Shown here: in pieces, positions 10,601-18,835 of the stretch
Position numbering within the stretch: the first letter of the stretch is position 1
How the letters are laid out: each line of letters opens with the position of its first letter
Assembly: GCF_900107745.1 (NCBI RefSeq)
Contig: NZ_FNRO01000001.1
Coordinates: forward strand, 1-64,000
Source: Variovorax sp. YR216
GTDB lineage: Bacteria > Pseudomonadota > Gammaproteobacteria > Burkholderiales > Burkholderiaceae_C
Direction: 5' to 3'
Length of the DNA: 64,000 nt
The notes under the pieces: model-generated
What the model was told of the DNA's origin: nothing
The model's input: only the letters and a program-made list of their open reading frames with translations
The model's database searches: none
Made by a program: the position numbers and the translations under genes

Positions 10601-12975
10601 TTGAGGTCGATGTCGCTCGTCCACGCATCTGCCGGCAGCAGCGCGAGGCCATGGCCGAGATAAGCGCGTGCCGATTCGTAGGCCGAGGAGCGCAGCGCGC
10701 GAACGCCCGCTTCGAGGTTCATGCGCGCGAGTGCCTTGCGCTCGGCCGGTTGGGCAATGAGCCCGTGGCATTCGTTCAGGTGGCCGACGATCTCGATCAG
10801 CCGTTCCTCGCGCTCCTCGGGCGTGGCGTGGCGCTGGATCAGCCGCCCGATCGAGAGATGCACGCTTTCCTTGCTGTCGGCGGCGATCAGCGCGTAGGCC
10901 GCCTGCTGCACGCGGTCGTGCTGGAAGCGGTAGCTCGGGTTGAGCCCGGCGCCGGCGGCTTCGTCGCCGCTGCCGACCAGCTTGTAGTCCTCGTTCAGCG
11001 GCACCACCAGGTGCCGCTGCATCGCGGGCAGCAGGTCCGCTGCGGTCTGCGCCATCGAATGCTCGTGGATGATCGACAGCGTGCGCAGGTCGAAGGTGTC
11101 GCCGATGCAGGACGCCAGTTCCAGCACGCGCTGGGTCGCGGGCGGCAGCTTGCGCAGGTTGGCGAGCACGAAGTCGACCACGTCGCTGCCCAGGCCGCTG
11201 CTGCGCACCGCGTCCATGTCCCAGCGCCAGCGGCCCGATTCGGGCGCGAAGGCGATGGCCCGTGCCTGTTCGAGTGCACGGAGCATCGCGGTCAGGAAGA
11301 AGGGATTGCCCTGCGCGCGCTCGTGCAGCAGCTCGGCCAGCGGGCGGCACGCCGCCACGTCGGCGTGCAGCGTATCCGCTACCAGTTGCTCGACGGCGGG
11401 AAGCGCGAGGGGCCGCAGAGCCAGTTCGTGGATCGCACGGCTCTCCTGGATTTCGTTGAGCGCCAGCCGAAGCGGGTGGCCGACGTCGACCTCGTTGCTT
11501 CGATACGCGCCGATCAGCAGCAGATGCCGAAGGTCACGCGCACTCGCCAGCCAGCGCATGAGGTTGAGCGTCGATGCATCGCTGAACTGCAGGTCGTCGA
11601 GGAAGACCACCAGCGGTCGTTCGCTCGCGACCGCGCGCACGAAGTTCAGGAAGGCGATCTGCAGCCGGTTCTGCTGCTCGTTGGGCGGCAACGCGGGCAC
11701 CGGCGGCTGGGGGCCCATGACCTCTTCGAGCTCGGGAATCAGCTCGATGAGCAGCCGCCCGTTGGGCGCCACCGCCGCCACGAGCCTTTCGCCCAGCGCC
11801 CTGCGGCGTTCGAGCGGTTCGGCCATCAGTTGCCGTGCGAGGCTCCGGAAAGCCAGTGCCACGGCGGAGTAGGGCGTGCTGCGCTGGAACTGGTCGAACT
11901 TGCCCTGGATGAGATAGCCCTCGCGCTGTACCAGCGGCTTGGCGATCTCGTTGACCAGGGCCGACTTGCCCACGCCCGAGTGGCCCGAGACCATGCAGAA
12001 CTCCGTCCCGCCGGCGGCGACCCGTTCGAACAGCGCGAGCAACGCGGCCTGCTCGGGTTCGCGTCCATACAGGCGCTGCGGGATGTTGAACTTGCGCGAG
12101 ACGTCGCGATGCCCGAGCGGGAAGGGCGAGATGCTCCCGGTCTGCGCCAGTTCGCGCTGGCAGCGGCCCAGGTCTTCGATGAGCCCGTAGCTGCTCTGGT
12201 AGCGGTCCTCCGCGTTCTTCGCCATCAGCTTGAGCACGATCGCCGACACCGGTCGCGGGATCGCGGGCTTCAGGTCGCTGGGCGAGGGCGGTGCCTTGCC
12301 GATGTGGCTGTGCACCCATTCGAGCACCGTGCGCGCGTGGAAGGGCAGCTCGCCGGTCAGCAGCTCGAAGAGCGTGATGCCCAGCGAATAGAAGTCCGAG
12401 CGGTAGTCGAGCAGCCGGTTCATGCGCCCGGTCTGCTCGGGGGACATGTAGCGCAGCGCACCTTCGAGCCGGCGCGAGAGCGCGTCGTTCTGCCGCTCCA
12501 GCGAAAGCTCCGATGCGATGCTGAAATCGATCAGCCGCACATCGGCGGCATCGTCGACGAGGATGCTGTGCGGCTCGATGTTCTTGTGCACCACGTCCAG
12601 CTCGTGCACGCGCGCGAGCGCCTCGGCCAGCGCGATCGCGATACGGAAGAGGCTTTCGAGCGGCAGGCCGCGCTCCCCCTGCGCGGCGGCTTCTTCAGCG
12701 AGCGAATGGCCGAAGGGTTCGAGCACCAGCGCCACGTTGCCGTTGCCCCAGGATTCGAGCGCATGCACGCGCACCACCGATTCGATCGACTGCAGCCGCT
12801 GCAGCAGGCTGTATTCGTGGCGCAGCTCGGCCACCTCCTGCCTGCTGGGGTACTCGGCGTCGAGTGTCTTGATGACGACCGGATGCCCGTCCGCGATGCG
12901 CTCGGCGCGATAGATCGAGCGGCGCTGGGACTGGTGGATGCGCTCGCCGATCCGGTAGCCGGGAATCGTGACCAC
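7636..12975 (-). CDS. Giant kinase-like/AAA ATPase/GAF/adenylate cyclase signalling protein
   Basis: A 1779-residue cytoplasmic protein with GTG start. Domains in order: Ser/Thr-kinase-like domain (1-270), AAA/MalT-type ATPase (P-loop GHSGVGKSALV near 335), a long helical TPR-like region (650-1290), GAF domain (about 1330-1488), class III nucleotide cyclase (about 1523-1675), and a short helical tail. The kinase keeps the Lys (PVVIKTLD), but the catalytic loop reads HKNIEPHSI near 129, with Asn instead of the catalytic Asp, and DFG reads DFS. The cyclase keeps both metal Asp residues (FADLRDF, AGDEI) and the transition-state Asn/Arg (VNLASRIE), but the purine-selecting Lys is Ser (DSFAGDE). 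Such proteins usually couple a bound signal to cyclase output. It lies 19 bases after the MBL-like gene, so it is probably co-transcribed. Confidence 0.85.
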   Translation of the reverse strand: MVTIPGYRIGERIHQSQRRSIYRAERIADGHPVVIKTLDAEYPSRQEVAELRHEYSLLQRLQSIESVVRVHALESWGNGNVALVLEPFGHSLAEEAAAQGERGLPLESLFRIAIALAEALARVHELDVVHKNIEPHSILVDDAADVRLIDFSIASELSLERQNDALSRRLEGALRYMSPEQTGRMNRLLDYRSDFYSLGITLFELLTGELPFHARTVLEWVHSHIGKAPPSPSDLKPAIPRPVSAIVLKLMAKNAEDRYQSSYGLIEDLGRCQRELAQTGSISPFPLGHRDVSRKFNIPQRLYGREPEQAALLALFERVAAGGTEFCMVSGHSGVGKSALVNEIAKPLVQREGYLIQGKFDQFQRSTPYSAVALAFRSLARQLMAEPLERRRALGERLVAAVAPNGRLLIELIPELEEVMGPQPPVPALPPNEQQNRLQIAFLNFVRAVASERPLVVFLDDLQFSDASTLNLMRWLASARDLRHLLLIGAYRSNEVDVGHPLRLALNEIQESRAIHELALRPLALPAVEQLVADTLHADVAACRPLAELLHERAQGNPFFLTAMLRALEQARAIAFAPESGRWRWDMDAVRSSGLGSDVVDFVLANLRKLPPATQRVLELASCIGDTFDLRTLSIIHEHSMAQTAADLLPAMQRHLVVPLNEDYKLVGSGDEAAGAGLNPSYRFQHDRVQQAAYALIAADSKESVHLSIGRLIQRHATPEEREERLIEIVGHLNECHGLIAQPAERKALARMNLEAGVRALRSSAYESARAYLGHGLALLPADAWTSDIDLKMALATEYQQCAYLTANYGEAESWIEEMLDHARSNLEKAEILSMRTRQYATIGKMAESIRAATTGLALLGMRMTDDPDRAAIGREMAAVRRNLGGRRIADLIDAPPMSDPVQRVAIRLLMEIFPAAFLSGSGNLFPFLVLRAVNISLRHGTSPESAFAYAAYGMLLCGALDDAPLGYEYGQLAVAMNDRSDDIALKSRVIYVYAMFVHHWSNHWSTMTPWFRRGIEAGYQSGDLLYLAYSAQDCIIWDPKLDLEAAAQEHADFLTIVRDCEYQDSLDSGTLFLQMQRNFLGQTDGLCSMNDASFNEARCLEGMQQRRFMTGVANYHIYKAEICWFYGEHQQALAHVREQDKLIASAMSLPQLVRFYIVAFLTLAACLPGMTADEQAATRTRMRADLRRMTRWASHCAANFLHLQWLMQAELARLDGRVEAALEAYETAMAAAHESGFRRDEAMANELAGRHLLAAGRRKAAEGYLRAARNLYEGWGARRKVAHMEDEFPVLRPSSATRPRGDAAKSAAAGFDSASLDLASVMKASQAIASEIALDQLWTTTMRIMLENAGAQRGCFVVREEGQLLIEGLCEAGQEAGAPSRSMPFDGNEGALALPISIVYHVLHTEDPIVLHDAARAGRFSRDAYLQARQPQSVLCIPLRQRGRCEGAIYMENSLTAGVFTEERIEVIQLLAAQVSISIENARLYQQQQRLIDAQRRFVPSQFLESLDRRDIARVNLGENVAKTMSVLFADLRDFTPLSERLDPRSTIDLLNRYFGSMEVQITQGGGFIDSFAGDEIKVLFDAEPDAAVRTGIAMWRALESFNERSVARGQPTLAAGIGVNTGPLLLGTVGGDDRIQCTVIGDPVNLASRIEQLTKVYHARFLIGEATYHALRTPDAFALRRVDRVAVKGKNIAVDVYEVIDAEAPERRDAKLSTRARLDSAMTLYFEGEFEAALRLFEQVGAADPLDAVPDIFIERCTRHLREPVTAWEGFERLLHK

Positions 12976-12994
12976 CGTCGGCCGATCCGAAGCG

Positions 12995-13720
12995 CTAGGC
13001 GCCGAACACCTGGCGTGTCCGCTCCGCGTAGGCTTCGGCTGCCCGGTCGCGCAGCGGCGCGCCGTGTCCGCACAGCGCGTGACGGTAGGGAATCGCGCCG
13101 AGGCGCGCGTAGTCGCCGACCTTGGGCTGGTTGACCTGCATGAACAGGGGGCCGAAGTTGGCCGGCTGGAAGAAGCCCATGCCGCGCATCATCTCGCGCG
13201 ACTCTTCAGAAAAGTACTCGTTGGGTTCCACCCAGTTCTGCAAGGCATCGCAGGCCACGAGGATGCCGCCCGCGCGGTCGATGCGCAGGACGCACTCGGG
13301 CATGCGGGTCGTCTCGAAGGCGAAGACGGTGCATCCCTTGAAAGGCACCTCCGAGTCGGGGGCCAGCACCTTGTCGGGCACCAGGCCATAGGCGTGCTGC
13401 GTGCCCGGCGGCGCCCAGAAGGTCGCGCCGTAGCGCTGCTTGTAGAAGGCGTTGTCGCGGTCGTGCAGCGATCCGATCTGCACCACGTGCGCGATGCGCC
13501 CGAGCGCTTCGAGCTTCTTGAGGCCCGCTTCGTCGAGACGCATCGGATTCACCAGCGTGAGGTCCCCGCCGTCGCGCACCACCGTCATGTTGCGGCTGAA
13601 ATGCCAGGGGGCGTCCATCAGGATGGTCTTCATCGTGCCTGTCACGAAAAAGACATCGGGAAAGACCTCCTCGATCTCGCCGTGCGGCAGGGCAGGTGGC
13701 AGTTCGTCCAGCGCGTCCAT
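12995..13720 (-). CDS. MBL-fold-like protein (DUF4336-type)
   Basis: A 241-residue cytoplasmic protein. The start is MDALDELPP at 13720, preceded by AAAGGAA at a good distance; longer in-frame starts lack a site. VFPDVFFVTGT opens like a metallo-beta-lactamase fold. The segments LTLVNPMRLDEAGL and HVVQIGSLHDRDNAFY follow the DUF4336 group, in which the usual HxHxDH is reduced to a single His/Asp stretch. The family is thought to be hydrolase-like but its substrate is not known. It sits between the cyclotransferase-like gene and the giant signalling gene on the same strand. Confidence 0.65.
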   Translation of the reverse strand: MDALDELPPALPHGEIEEVFPDVFFVTGTMKTILMDAPWHFSRNMTVVRDGGDLTLVNPMRLDEAGLKKLEALGRIAHVVQIGSLHDRDNAFYKQRYGATFWAPPGTQHAYGLVPDKVLAPDSEVPFKGCTVFAFETTRMPECVLRIDRAGGILVACDALQNWVEPNEYFSEESREMMRGMGFFQPANFGPLFMQVNQPKVGDYARLGAIPYRHALCGHGAPLRDRAAEAYAERTRQVFGA

Positions 13721-13785
13721 CGGATGGTTCCTTTGCTCAGGGTAGCCGCGAGCGTACTTCGGCGCCTGCGGCGCGGCAAGGCAAT

Positions 13786-14574
13786 TCACTCGTAAACGAA
13801 GCGTCCCGCGTAGGCGTATTCATGCAGGTACGCGTACAGGTATTCGTCGAGGTAGCGCCGCTGCGCTGGCGTGAAGCGGCCGTGGCGCACGTCTTCCAGG
13901 GTTTCGCTGCCGTCGGACTGGTCGAGCCGCTTGAGGTGAAAGAGCGTCATGTCGCGCCCGCCGAAGAAGCGCTGGAGATAGCGGTGGTAATCCCGCGCGC
14001 CGCTCATGTCGAAGACGCAGCCCGCGAGTGCGGTGTACAGCGGCCGCCGGGCCAGTTCGTCCGCGTTGAATTCGGGGAAGTCGCCCGCGGGCGGTACGAA
14101 AGGCGGCAATTCGGGGTTGGCCTGCACCGGCTGGCGGCGCAGCGCATCGACATAGGCGGAGTCGAGCCCGGCGAGCGTCGCGCCCTGCAGCAGGATGTTG
14201 AGGTAGCGCTGCGTCGGCAGGCAGGCGTCGTTCAGGAAGGCGGGCAGGCCGACGTAGGCGATCGCCCGCTGTTCGCCCTCGTCGGTCTCCACGGTGACTT
14301 CGACGCGGTCATAGCCATGGCCATGGGCTTCGGTGGCATCCAGGGGCGCCATGTGCGCGTCTTCGCAGAGATGGAGCACGCCGCGCACCACGTCGGACGG
14401 ATCGCCCGTCGGCTCGATGTTGCCGACGCCGCCTTCGTGGCGGAAGAAATGCTGCACGTTGAATCGCAGCCGCCAGCCGTGCAGCGCCGCGCGGCGCGAC
14501 AGGCGCGGCTCGACGCCCTTGGCGCGCAGGGACGTCAGGTCCATGTTCGATCCGTAGCCGAAGTACCAGAACAC
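13786..14574 (-). CDS. Gamma-glutamylcyclotransferase-like protein
   Basis: A 262-residue protein with the hallmark YFGYGSNM of the gamma-glutamylcyclotransferase (BtrG/GGCT) fold right at the N-terminus, and LDATEAHGHGYDRVEV, which supplies the conserved acidic residue. These enzymes cyclise gamma-glutamyl amides to 5-oxoproline. The start is a GTG at 14574, because a perfect AGGAGG lies 6 bases before it; an upstream ATG (14592) has no site and would put AGGAGG inside the coding region. The C-terminal about 110 residues are extra compared with a minimal GGCT and end in a Tyr-rich helix. It is the first gene of a leftward group with the MBL-like and giant signalling genes. Confidence 0.8.
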   Translation of the reverse strand: MFWYFGYGSNMDLTSLRAKGVEPRLSRRAALHGWRLRFNVQHFFRHEGGVGNIEPTGDPSDVVRGVLHLCEDAHMAPLDATEAHGHGYDRVEVTVETDEGEQRAIAYVGLPAFLNDACLPTQRYLNILLQGATLAGLDSAYVDALRRQPVQANPELPPFVPPAGDFPEFNADELARRPLYTALAGCVFDMSGARDYHRYLQRFFGGRDMTLFHLKRLDQSDGSETLEDVRHGRFTPAQRRYLDEYLYAYLHEYAYAGRFVYE

Positions 14575-14580
14575 GAGGCT

Positions 14581-14586
14581 CCTCCT
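14581..14586 (-). promoter_or_regulatory. Ribosome binding site fixing a GTG start
   Basis: CCTCCT on the plus strand is a perfect AGGAGG on the minus strand. It sits 6 bases before the GTG at 14572-14574 and settles the start of the cyclotransferase-like gene. Confidence 0.75.
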
Positions 14587-14702
14587 GTACATGCAGTGGT
14601 CGGCACCAGTAGTATTCGCCGCTGGGGAGTGGGGCGACCGGGCCGCTATGGCTGCGGGATTGTCCGTGAAGGCGGTATCCGTCTTCAATCAGGAGTTGCG
14701 CA

Positions 14703-17132
14703 ATGGGCCACAACACACCCGCGAGCCAGGACTTCGTGATCAGCCGCACGCCCGCCCGAGGTGCTTCCACGGGCAGCCCGGGCTATGGGCTCTGGCGTTT
14801 CGATCCCGACGCGGACGAGATCTTGACGCCAATGCCGCTTTCGTCCGGCGCGGCATTCGATCCGACCCACTCGCTGGTGCCCATCGGGCGCTACCTGCTC
14901 GAATGGGGGCCACTGATGCTGCAGCCCTACCAGCCGTGCTTTCCGTACCGGCTCTTCGAGTTCGATCCGCAAAGCGACGATCCGCTGAATTCGACTGCCT
15001 TGCAGCACGGGCTCTGGACCAAGACCAAGTTCTGGCAGTACCGCCCCGACTTCGGCAATCCCGAGGGCGCACACGAGGGCTACGACTCGGGCGACGAACT
15101 GCTCCTGCTGCCGCTGGGCGGCTTCATGCTCAACATGATCCCGACGGAGGGACGCGGCACCTTCCAGCTCTGGAACTTCGATCCGAGCCCGCTCAAGCCG
15201 GGCGGCGCCGATCCCTTGCCCGCGCCCTACACGCCGCAGGGTTCATTCGACAGCATCCAGTTCGGCCACGAACTGATCCCGTTGGGCAACTACGTGCTCG
15301 ACCGCGTGCCGGAGACGGGCGAGTACTGGGTCTGGAGCTTCGATCCGCAGAGCGTGATGCCGCTCGGGCAGCCGGCCATCCAGCGCGGCCAATGGAGCGA
15401 CATCGACGCCTCCCACAGCCTGGCGACGATCGGTGACCTGGTGCTCGACTGGACGCCTGCCGACGGCGCCTATCGCCTGTGGCGATTCGACCCGCGCAGC
15501 GCCAATCCGCTGACCGGTCCGCTGCGGCAAGGCACCTTGCCGGAAGGCTTGCGCAGCGGCGTCGAACTGACCGGCATCCAGTCGCTGCGGGTCATCGATC
15601 CGGCGCTGGCCGAAATGCCCGGCACGATCGATTTCATGCGCTCGAAGATCAAGCACGTGGTCTACCTGATGCTGGAGAACCGCTCCTTCGACCATGTCTG
15701 CGGCTGGCTCTACGGCAAGGGCGAGACCGGCATCAACTTCGTCGGCGACGACCGGCCTTTCGACGGCGTCCTGGAAAGCATGTTCAACCTCGACCCCGGC
15801 ATGCCCGACAAGAACGGCAAGCCCACGCCGGTGTTCGTCGAGAAGTACAAGGACGGTCAGCTGAGCGACGACTGGGACCTCGACTTCCTGCCGGAAGACC
15901 CGTACCACGACAAGTCCGATGTGCTGCGCCAGCTCTTCTACTCGAACCGCGATGGCTACGCGCAGCGCGCCACGCCCGACATGGGCGGCTTCGTGTGGAA
16001 CAACGGCGTGCACGAGGTGATGTGGACCTACTCGCCCGAACAGTTGCCGGTGCTCAACGGCCTGGCGAAGGGCTTTGGCGTATCCGATGCCTGGTTCAGC
16101 GCGATGCCGGGCGCGACCGATCCGAACCGCGCGATGGCCTTCACCGGCTCCGCGCTCGGTCAGCTCAACAACTTCCAGAACGGCACGCAGTACACCTACT
16201 GGCCGCTGTCGCCGCACCGGCAGTCGATGTGGAAGGTGCTGTGGAGCAACGGCTTCACCGACTGGAAGATCTACAACTCGGTGGAATGGATGAACTTCGT
16301 CCACACCTACCACTTGTACCTGCAGGGGCAGATCCCGTCGGTCGATGCGGCCATCGCGCAGAACCAGAGCAGCTTCATCGAAGGCATCGAGCAGTTCAAG
16401 CAGGACGCGCGCGCCGGCAAGCTGCCCGCCTTCAGCATGCTGGAGCCGGCATGGATCGCGACCACGGGCACCTCGTCCTACCACCCCGGCGCCGACCTGG
16501 TGCCGGGCGAAGTGGCGCTCAACGAGATCTACGACGCCTTGCGCGCGGGGCCGGCCTGGAACGAGACGCTGTTCGTCATCACCTTCGACGAGCACGGCGG
16601 CATCTTCGACCACGCGAAACCGCCTTATGCGGCGAACCCGTGGCCCAACGACGTCAACGACGGCTTCCGCTACGACATCATGGGCGTTCGCGTTCCGACC
16701 ATCATCGTCTCGCCCTGGATCAAGGAGAAGACGGTGTTCCGCTCGCCCAAGGACGTGGCCTACGACGGCACTTCGTTCGCGGCGACGTTGTTGCGCTGGT
16801 TCGGGATTCCCGAATCGCGTTGGTGCATGGGCGATCGCATCATGCAGGCACCGACGTTCGAGGGCGTCCTGCAGTGCGCCAGCCCGCGCGACGAGTCGCC
16901 GACGCTCAAGCCGCCTTACGACCGGACCTTCCCGCGCGAAGGCAAGTCGGGCCGCCGGGAGCGGCTGCACGACCTGCATCGCCTGATGGCGCCGCGCGCG
17001 GTGACGGCGCTGGCGGCAGGCAAGCTGCCCCCGGACGAGATCAACCGGATCTCCGAGCAGATCCTGGCCGACGCGACCGACCTCAAGTCGTTGCACGCGA
17101 TGATCGACGCGCTCGCGAAGCGGCTGGCCTGA
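14703..17132 (+). CDS. Phosphoesterase (AcpA/phospholipase C family) with N-terminal repeat array
   Basis: An 809-residue protein; ATG 14703 has AGGAG 7 bases upstream. Residues about 320-800 are an AcpA/phospholipase C-type phosphoesterase: KHVVYLMLENRSFDHVCGWL carries the metal-binding Glu/Asn, DAWFSAMPGATDPNRAMAF the nucleophile region, and TFDEHGGIFDH the later metal site. Residues about 25-315 are five copies of a roughly 50-residue unit with core Y-x-L-W-x-FDP and a later LIPLGxYVLDxxP. This looks like a beta-propeller or tandem-strand module. No Sec or Tat signal is seen, although most relatives are exported. It may cleave phosphodiesters or phosphomonoesters. It abuts the convergent PLD gene with no gap. 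Confidence 0.8.
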   Translation: MGHNTPASQDFVISRTPARGASTGSPGYGLWRFDPDADEILTPMPLSSGAAFDPTHSLVPIGRYLLEWGPLMLQPYQPCFPYRLFEFDPQSDDPLNSTALQHGLWTKTKFWQYRPDFGNPEGAHEGYDSGDELLLLPLGGFMLNMIPTEGRGTFQLWNFDPSPLKPGGADPLPAPYTPQGSFDSIQFGHELIPLGNYVLDRVPETGEYWVWSFDPQSVMPLGQPAIQRGQWSDIDASHSLATIGDLVLDWTPADGAYRLWRFDPRSANPLTGPLRQGTLPEGLRSGVELTGIQSLRVIDPALAEMPGTIDFMRSKIKHVVYLMLENRSFDHVCGWLYGKGETGINFVGDDRPFDGVLESMFNLDPGMPDKNGKPTPVFVEKYKDGQLSDDWDLDFLPEDPYHDKSDVLRQLFYSNRDGYAQRATPDMGGFVWNNGVHEVMWTYSPEQLPVLNGLAKGFGVSDAWFSAMPGATDPNRAMAFTGSALGQLNNFQNGTQYTYWPLSPHRQSMWKVLWSNGFTDWKIYNSVEWMNFVHTYHLYLQGQIPSVDAAIAQNQSSFIEGIEQFKQDARAGKLPAFSMLEPAWIATTGTSSYHPGADLVPGEVALNEIYDALRAGPAWNETLFVITFDEHGGIFDHAKPPYAANPWPNDVNDGFRYDIMGVRVPTIIVSPWIKEKTVFRSPKDVAYDGTSFAATLLRWFGIPESRWCMGDRIMQAPTFEGVLQCASPRDESPTLKPPYDRTFPREGKSGRRERLHDLHRLMAPRAVTALAAGKLPPDEINRISEQILADATDLKSLHAMIDALAKRLA

Positions 17133-18692
17133 TCACAGCAGGTCTTCGTCCACCATCGCGGCGAGCATCTGCAGGCGCAGCTTGCGGGCGGTGGTGGCGT
17201 TCGGCTCGCTGCGCAGCACGACTTCTTCGGTGCCGCGCTGCGAGACCCATTCGATGCCCTGCCGTCCTGGCGTCGTGCGCACCTGGTAGCTGCGCGGCAG
17301 GCGGTCGTTGTATAGCAACCCTGCCACTTGCGTCGCGAGCATCGGGCTGTCGACGATCAGGCTCATCTCGGTGTTGGAATGCGCCGAGCGGCGATCCATG
17401 TTCATCGATCCGATCGAAAGCCAGCGGCGATCCACCACCGCGAGCTTGGCGTGCAGGCGCCCGAGCGAACCATGTGGGCCGTCGGCATGCGCTTCGCGCT
17501 CGTCATCGCCGGGCATCAGCTCGTAGAGCGCCACGCGTCGCTCCAGCAGCGCCTGCCGGTAGCGGGCATAGCCGAAGTGCGCGAGCGGCTCGTCGGTGGT
17601 GGCGAGTGAATTGGTCATGATCGAGACGTGTACCTTGTCCTCGGCCGCCTGCTGCAGCACGTCCATCGTGCGGCGCCCGGGCACGAAGTAGGGCGACGCG
17701 ATCAGCACTTCGGATTGGGCCGACTGCATCAGGTCGAGATTGCCGTTCATCACCACGCCGTCGGCGAGCGATTCGTTGTCGGCATCGGCCTTGCGCGGCG
17801 AATCCGCGACCACGCGGACGGCGGCCATCCGCAGCTGGACGCGCCCGGCCGCGATCTGCGGACCGATGGCGGGCTGGCCGAGCGAATCGAGCGTCGTCAC
17901 TGCCACCTCGGATACTGCCGCGGCGGTCACCTTGTCGAAGTGCCACCTCGCCGCCTCGGTGCCGATGTGGGTCGCAAGCTGCTCGATCGGGTAGGCGTGC
18001 GGGCTGTTCCAGTAGGCGTCGAAGACACTCGCCATCTCGGCCACGACCGGGCCGGCGGAAAGCACGTCCATGTCGATGAAGTTCGCGGGCTCGCTGCGGC
18101 CGAAGTACTCGTCGGCGATGTTGCGGCCGCCGCTGATCGCGAACGCGCCGTCCGCGACGAAGAGCTTGTTGTGCATCCGGCGGTTGATGCGCGAGAACTC
18201 GTTCATCGAGAAGAACACCCGGCGGCCCACGCTGCCGTCGCGCACCGCGAGCGGATTGAACATGCGCACTTCGATGCCCGGATGGGACGCGAAGCCGGCG
18301 AGCAGTGCGTCCTGCCCGGCGGCGTGGAGGTCGTCGACCAGCACGCGCACCCGCACGCCGCGATCGGCTGCGTTGCTCAGTTCACGCAGGAACTGCCGTC
18401 CCGAGGCGTCGTCGGCGATCTGGTAGTACTGCGCGTCGACTGACTTTTCCGCTGTGCGAACGAGCGCGATGCGGGCTTCGAAGGCCTGGTCGCCGGCAGG
18501 CAACAGGCGCAGGCCGGAGAGGTGGGTGTCCTGCGCATCGACCGACGCTGCCGCAACCGCGGCCAGCCGCGTGTCGGCCACATCGGTGCGCGCCTGCGAG
18601 ACGGGCCTCTCGACGGTCGCCGGCAGGCTCGCGCAGCCGGCAAGTACGGCGAACACCAGCAACAGAAGGATTCGAACGACCCGATTCGACAT
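17133..18692 (-). CDS. Phospholipase D family lipoprotein, second copy
   Basis: A 519-residue protein with a signal peptide ending VLAGCAS (lipobox), predicted to be envelope-anchored. Two HKD motifs are complete: MHNKLFVADG and LHAKLAVVDR. The order and spacing match the paralogue at 4040-5626, including the GGRNIADEYF block and the EDLL end. Both are cardiolipin synthase-like, transferring or cleaving phosphatidyl groups. The stop abuts that of the convergent phosphoesterase gene, so two phospholipid-active enzymes lie tail to tail. The divergent neighbour is the CRP-type regulator, with a 143-bp shared upstream region. Confidence 0.85.
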   Translation of the reverse strand: MSNRVVRILLLLVFAVLAGCASLPATVERPVSQARTDVADTRLAAVAAASVDAQDTHLSGLRLLPAGDQAFEARIALVRTAEKSVDAQYYQIADDASGRQFLRELSNAADRGVRVRVLVDDLHAAGQDALLAGFASHPGIEVRMFNPLAVRDGSVGRRVFFSMNEFSRINRRMHNKLFVADGAFAISGGRNIADEYFGRSEPANFIDMDVLSAGPVVAEMASVFDAYWNSPHAYPIEQLATHIGTEAARWHFDKVTAAAVSEVAVTTLDSLGQPAIGPQIAAGRVQLRMAAVRVVADSPRKADADNESLADGVVMNGNLDLMQSAQSEVLIASPYFVPGRRTMDVLQQAAEDKVHVSIMTNSLATTDEPLAHFGYARYRQALLERRVALYELMPGDDEREAHADGPHGSLGRLHAKLAVVDRRWLSIGSMNMDRRSAHSNTEMSLIVDSPMLATQVAGLLYNDRLPRSYQVRTTPGRQGIEWVSQRGTEEVVLRSEPNATTARKLRLQMLAAMVDEDLL

Positions 18693-18749
18693 ACAGCGAA
18701 TCTAGGATGTGCGTCGCCGCCCGGCCATGAAGCAGTGCCCACGCCGAAA

Positions 18750-18763
18750 GTGACATTGATCAC
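18750..18763. promoter_or_regulatory. CRP-type operator
   Basis: GTGACATTGATCAC is a GTGA-N6-TCAC dyad, the classic CRP half-sites, and extends by one matched base on the right (TCACA). It lies 73 bases before the start of the CRP-family gene. The regulator's recognition helix (ASREMVNR) carries the Arg-Glu-x3-Arg pattern that reads GTGA in E. coli CRP, so autoregulation is likely. It could also act on the divergent PLD gene. Confidence 0.75.
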
Positions 18764-18785
18764 ATTGCCTACCGGGTTTGATAAT
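18756..18785 (+). promoter_or_regulatory. Candidate promoter of the CRP-family gene
   Basis: TTGATC (18756-18761) and GATAAT (18780-18785) are spaced by 18 bases, a good sigma-70 fit. The -35 box lies inside the CRP-like dyad, so a bound regulator would most simply repress. Confidence 0.5.
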
Positions 18786-18835
18786 TCGTCCTCACGGGGC
18801 TGCCACACCCCACCGCGGGCAGCCCGGAGCCTCCG

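Noticed and set aside
9124..13134. A 1336-residue open frame on the plus strand
   Set aside because: It is antisense to the giant kinase/AAA/cyclase gene. Its Arg/His/Gln-rich translation has no domain and comes from GC-rich codon mirroring.
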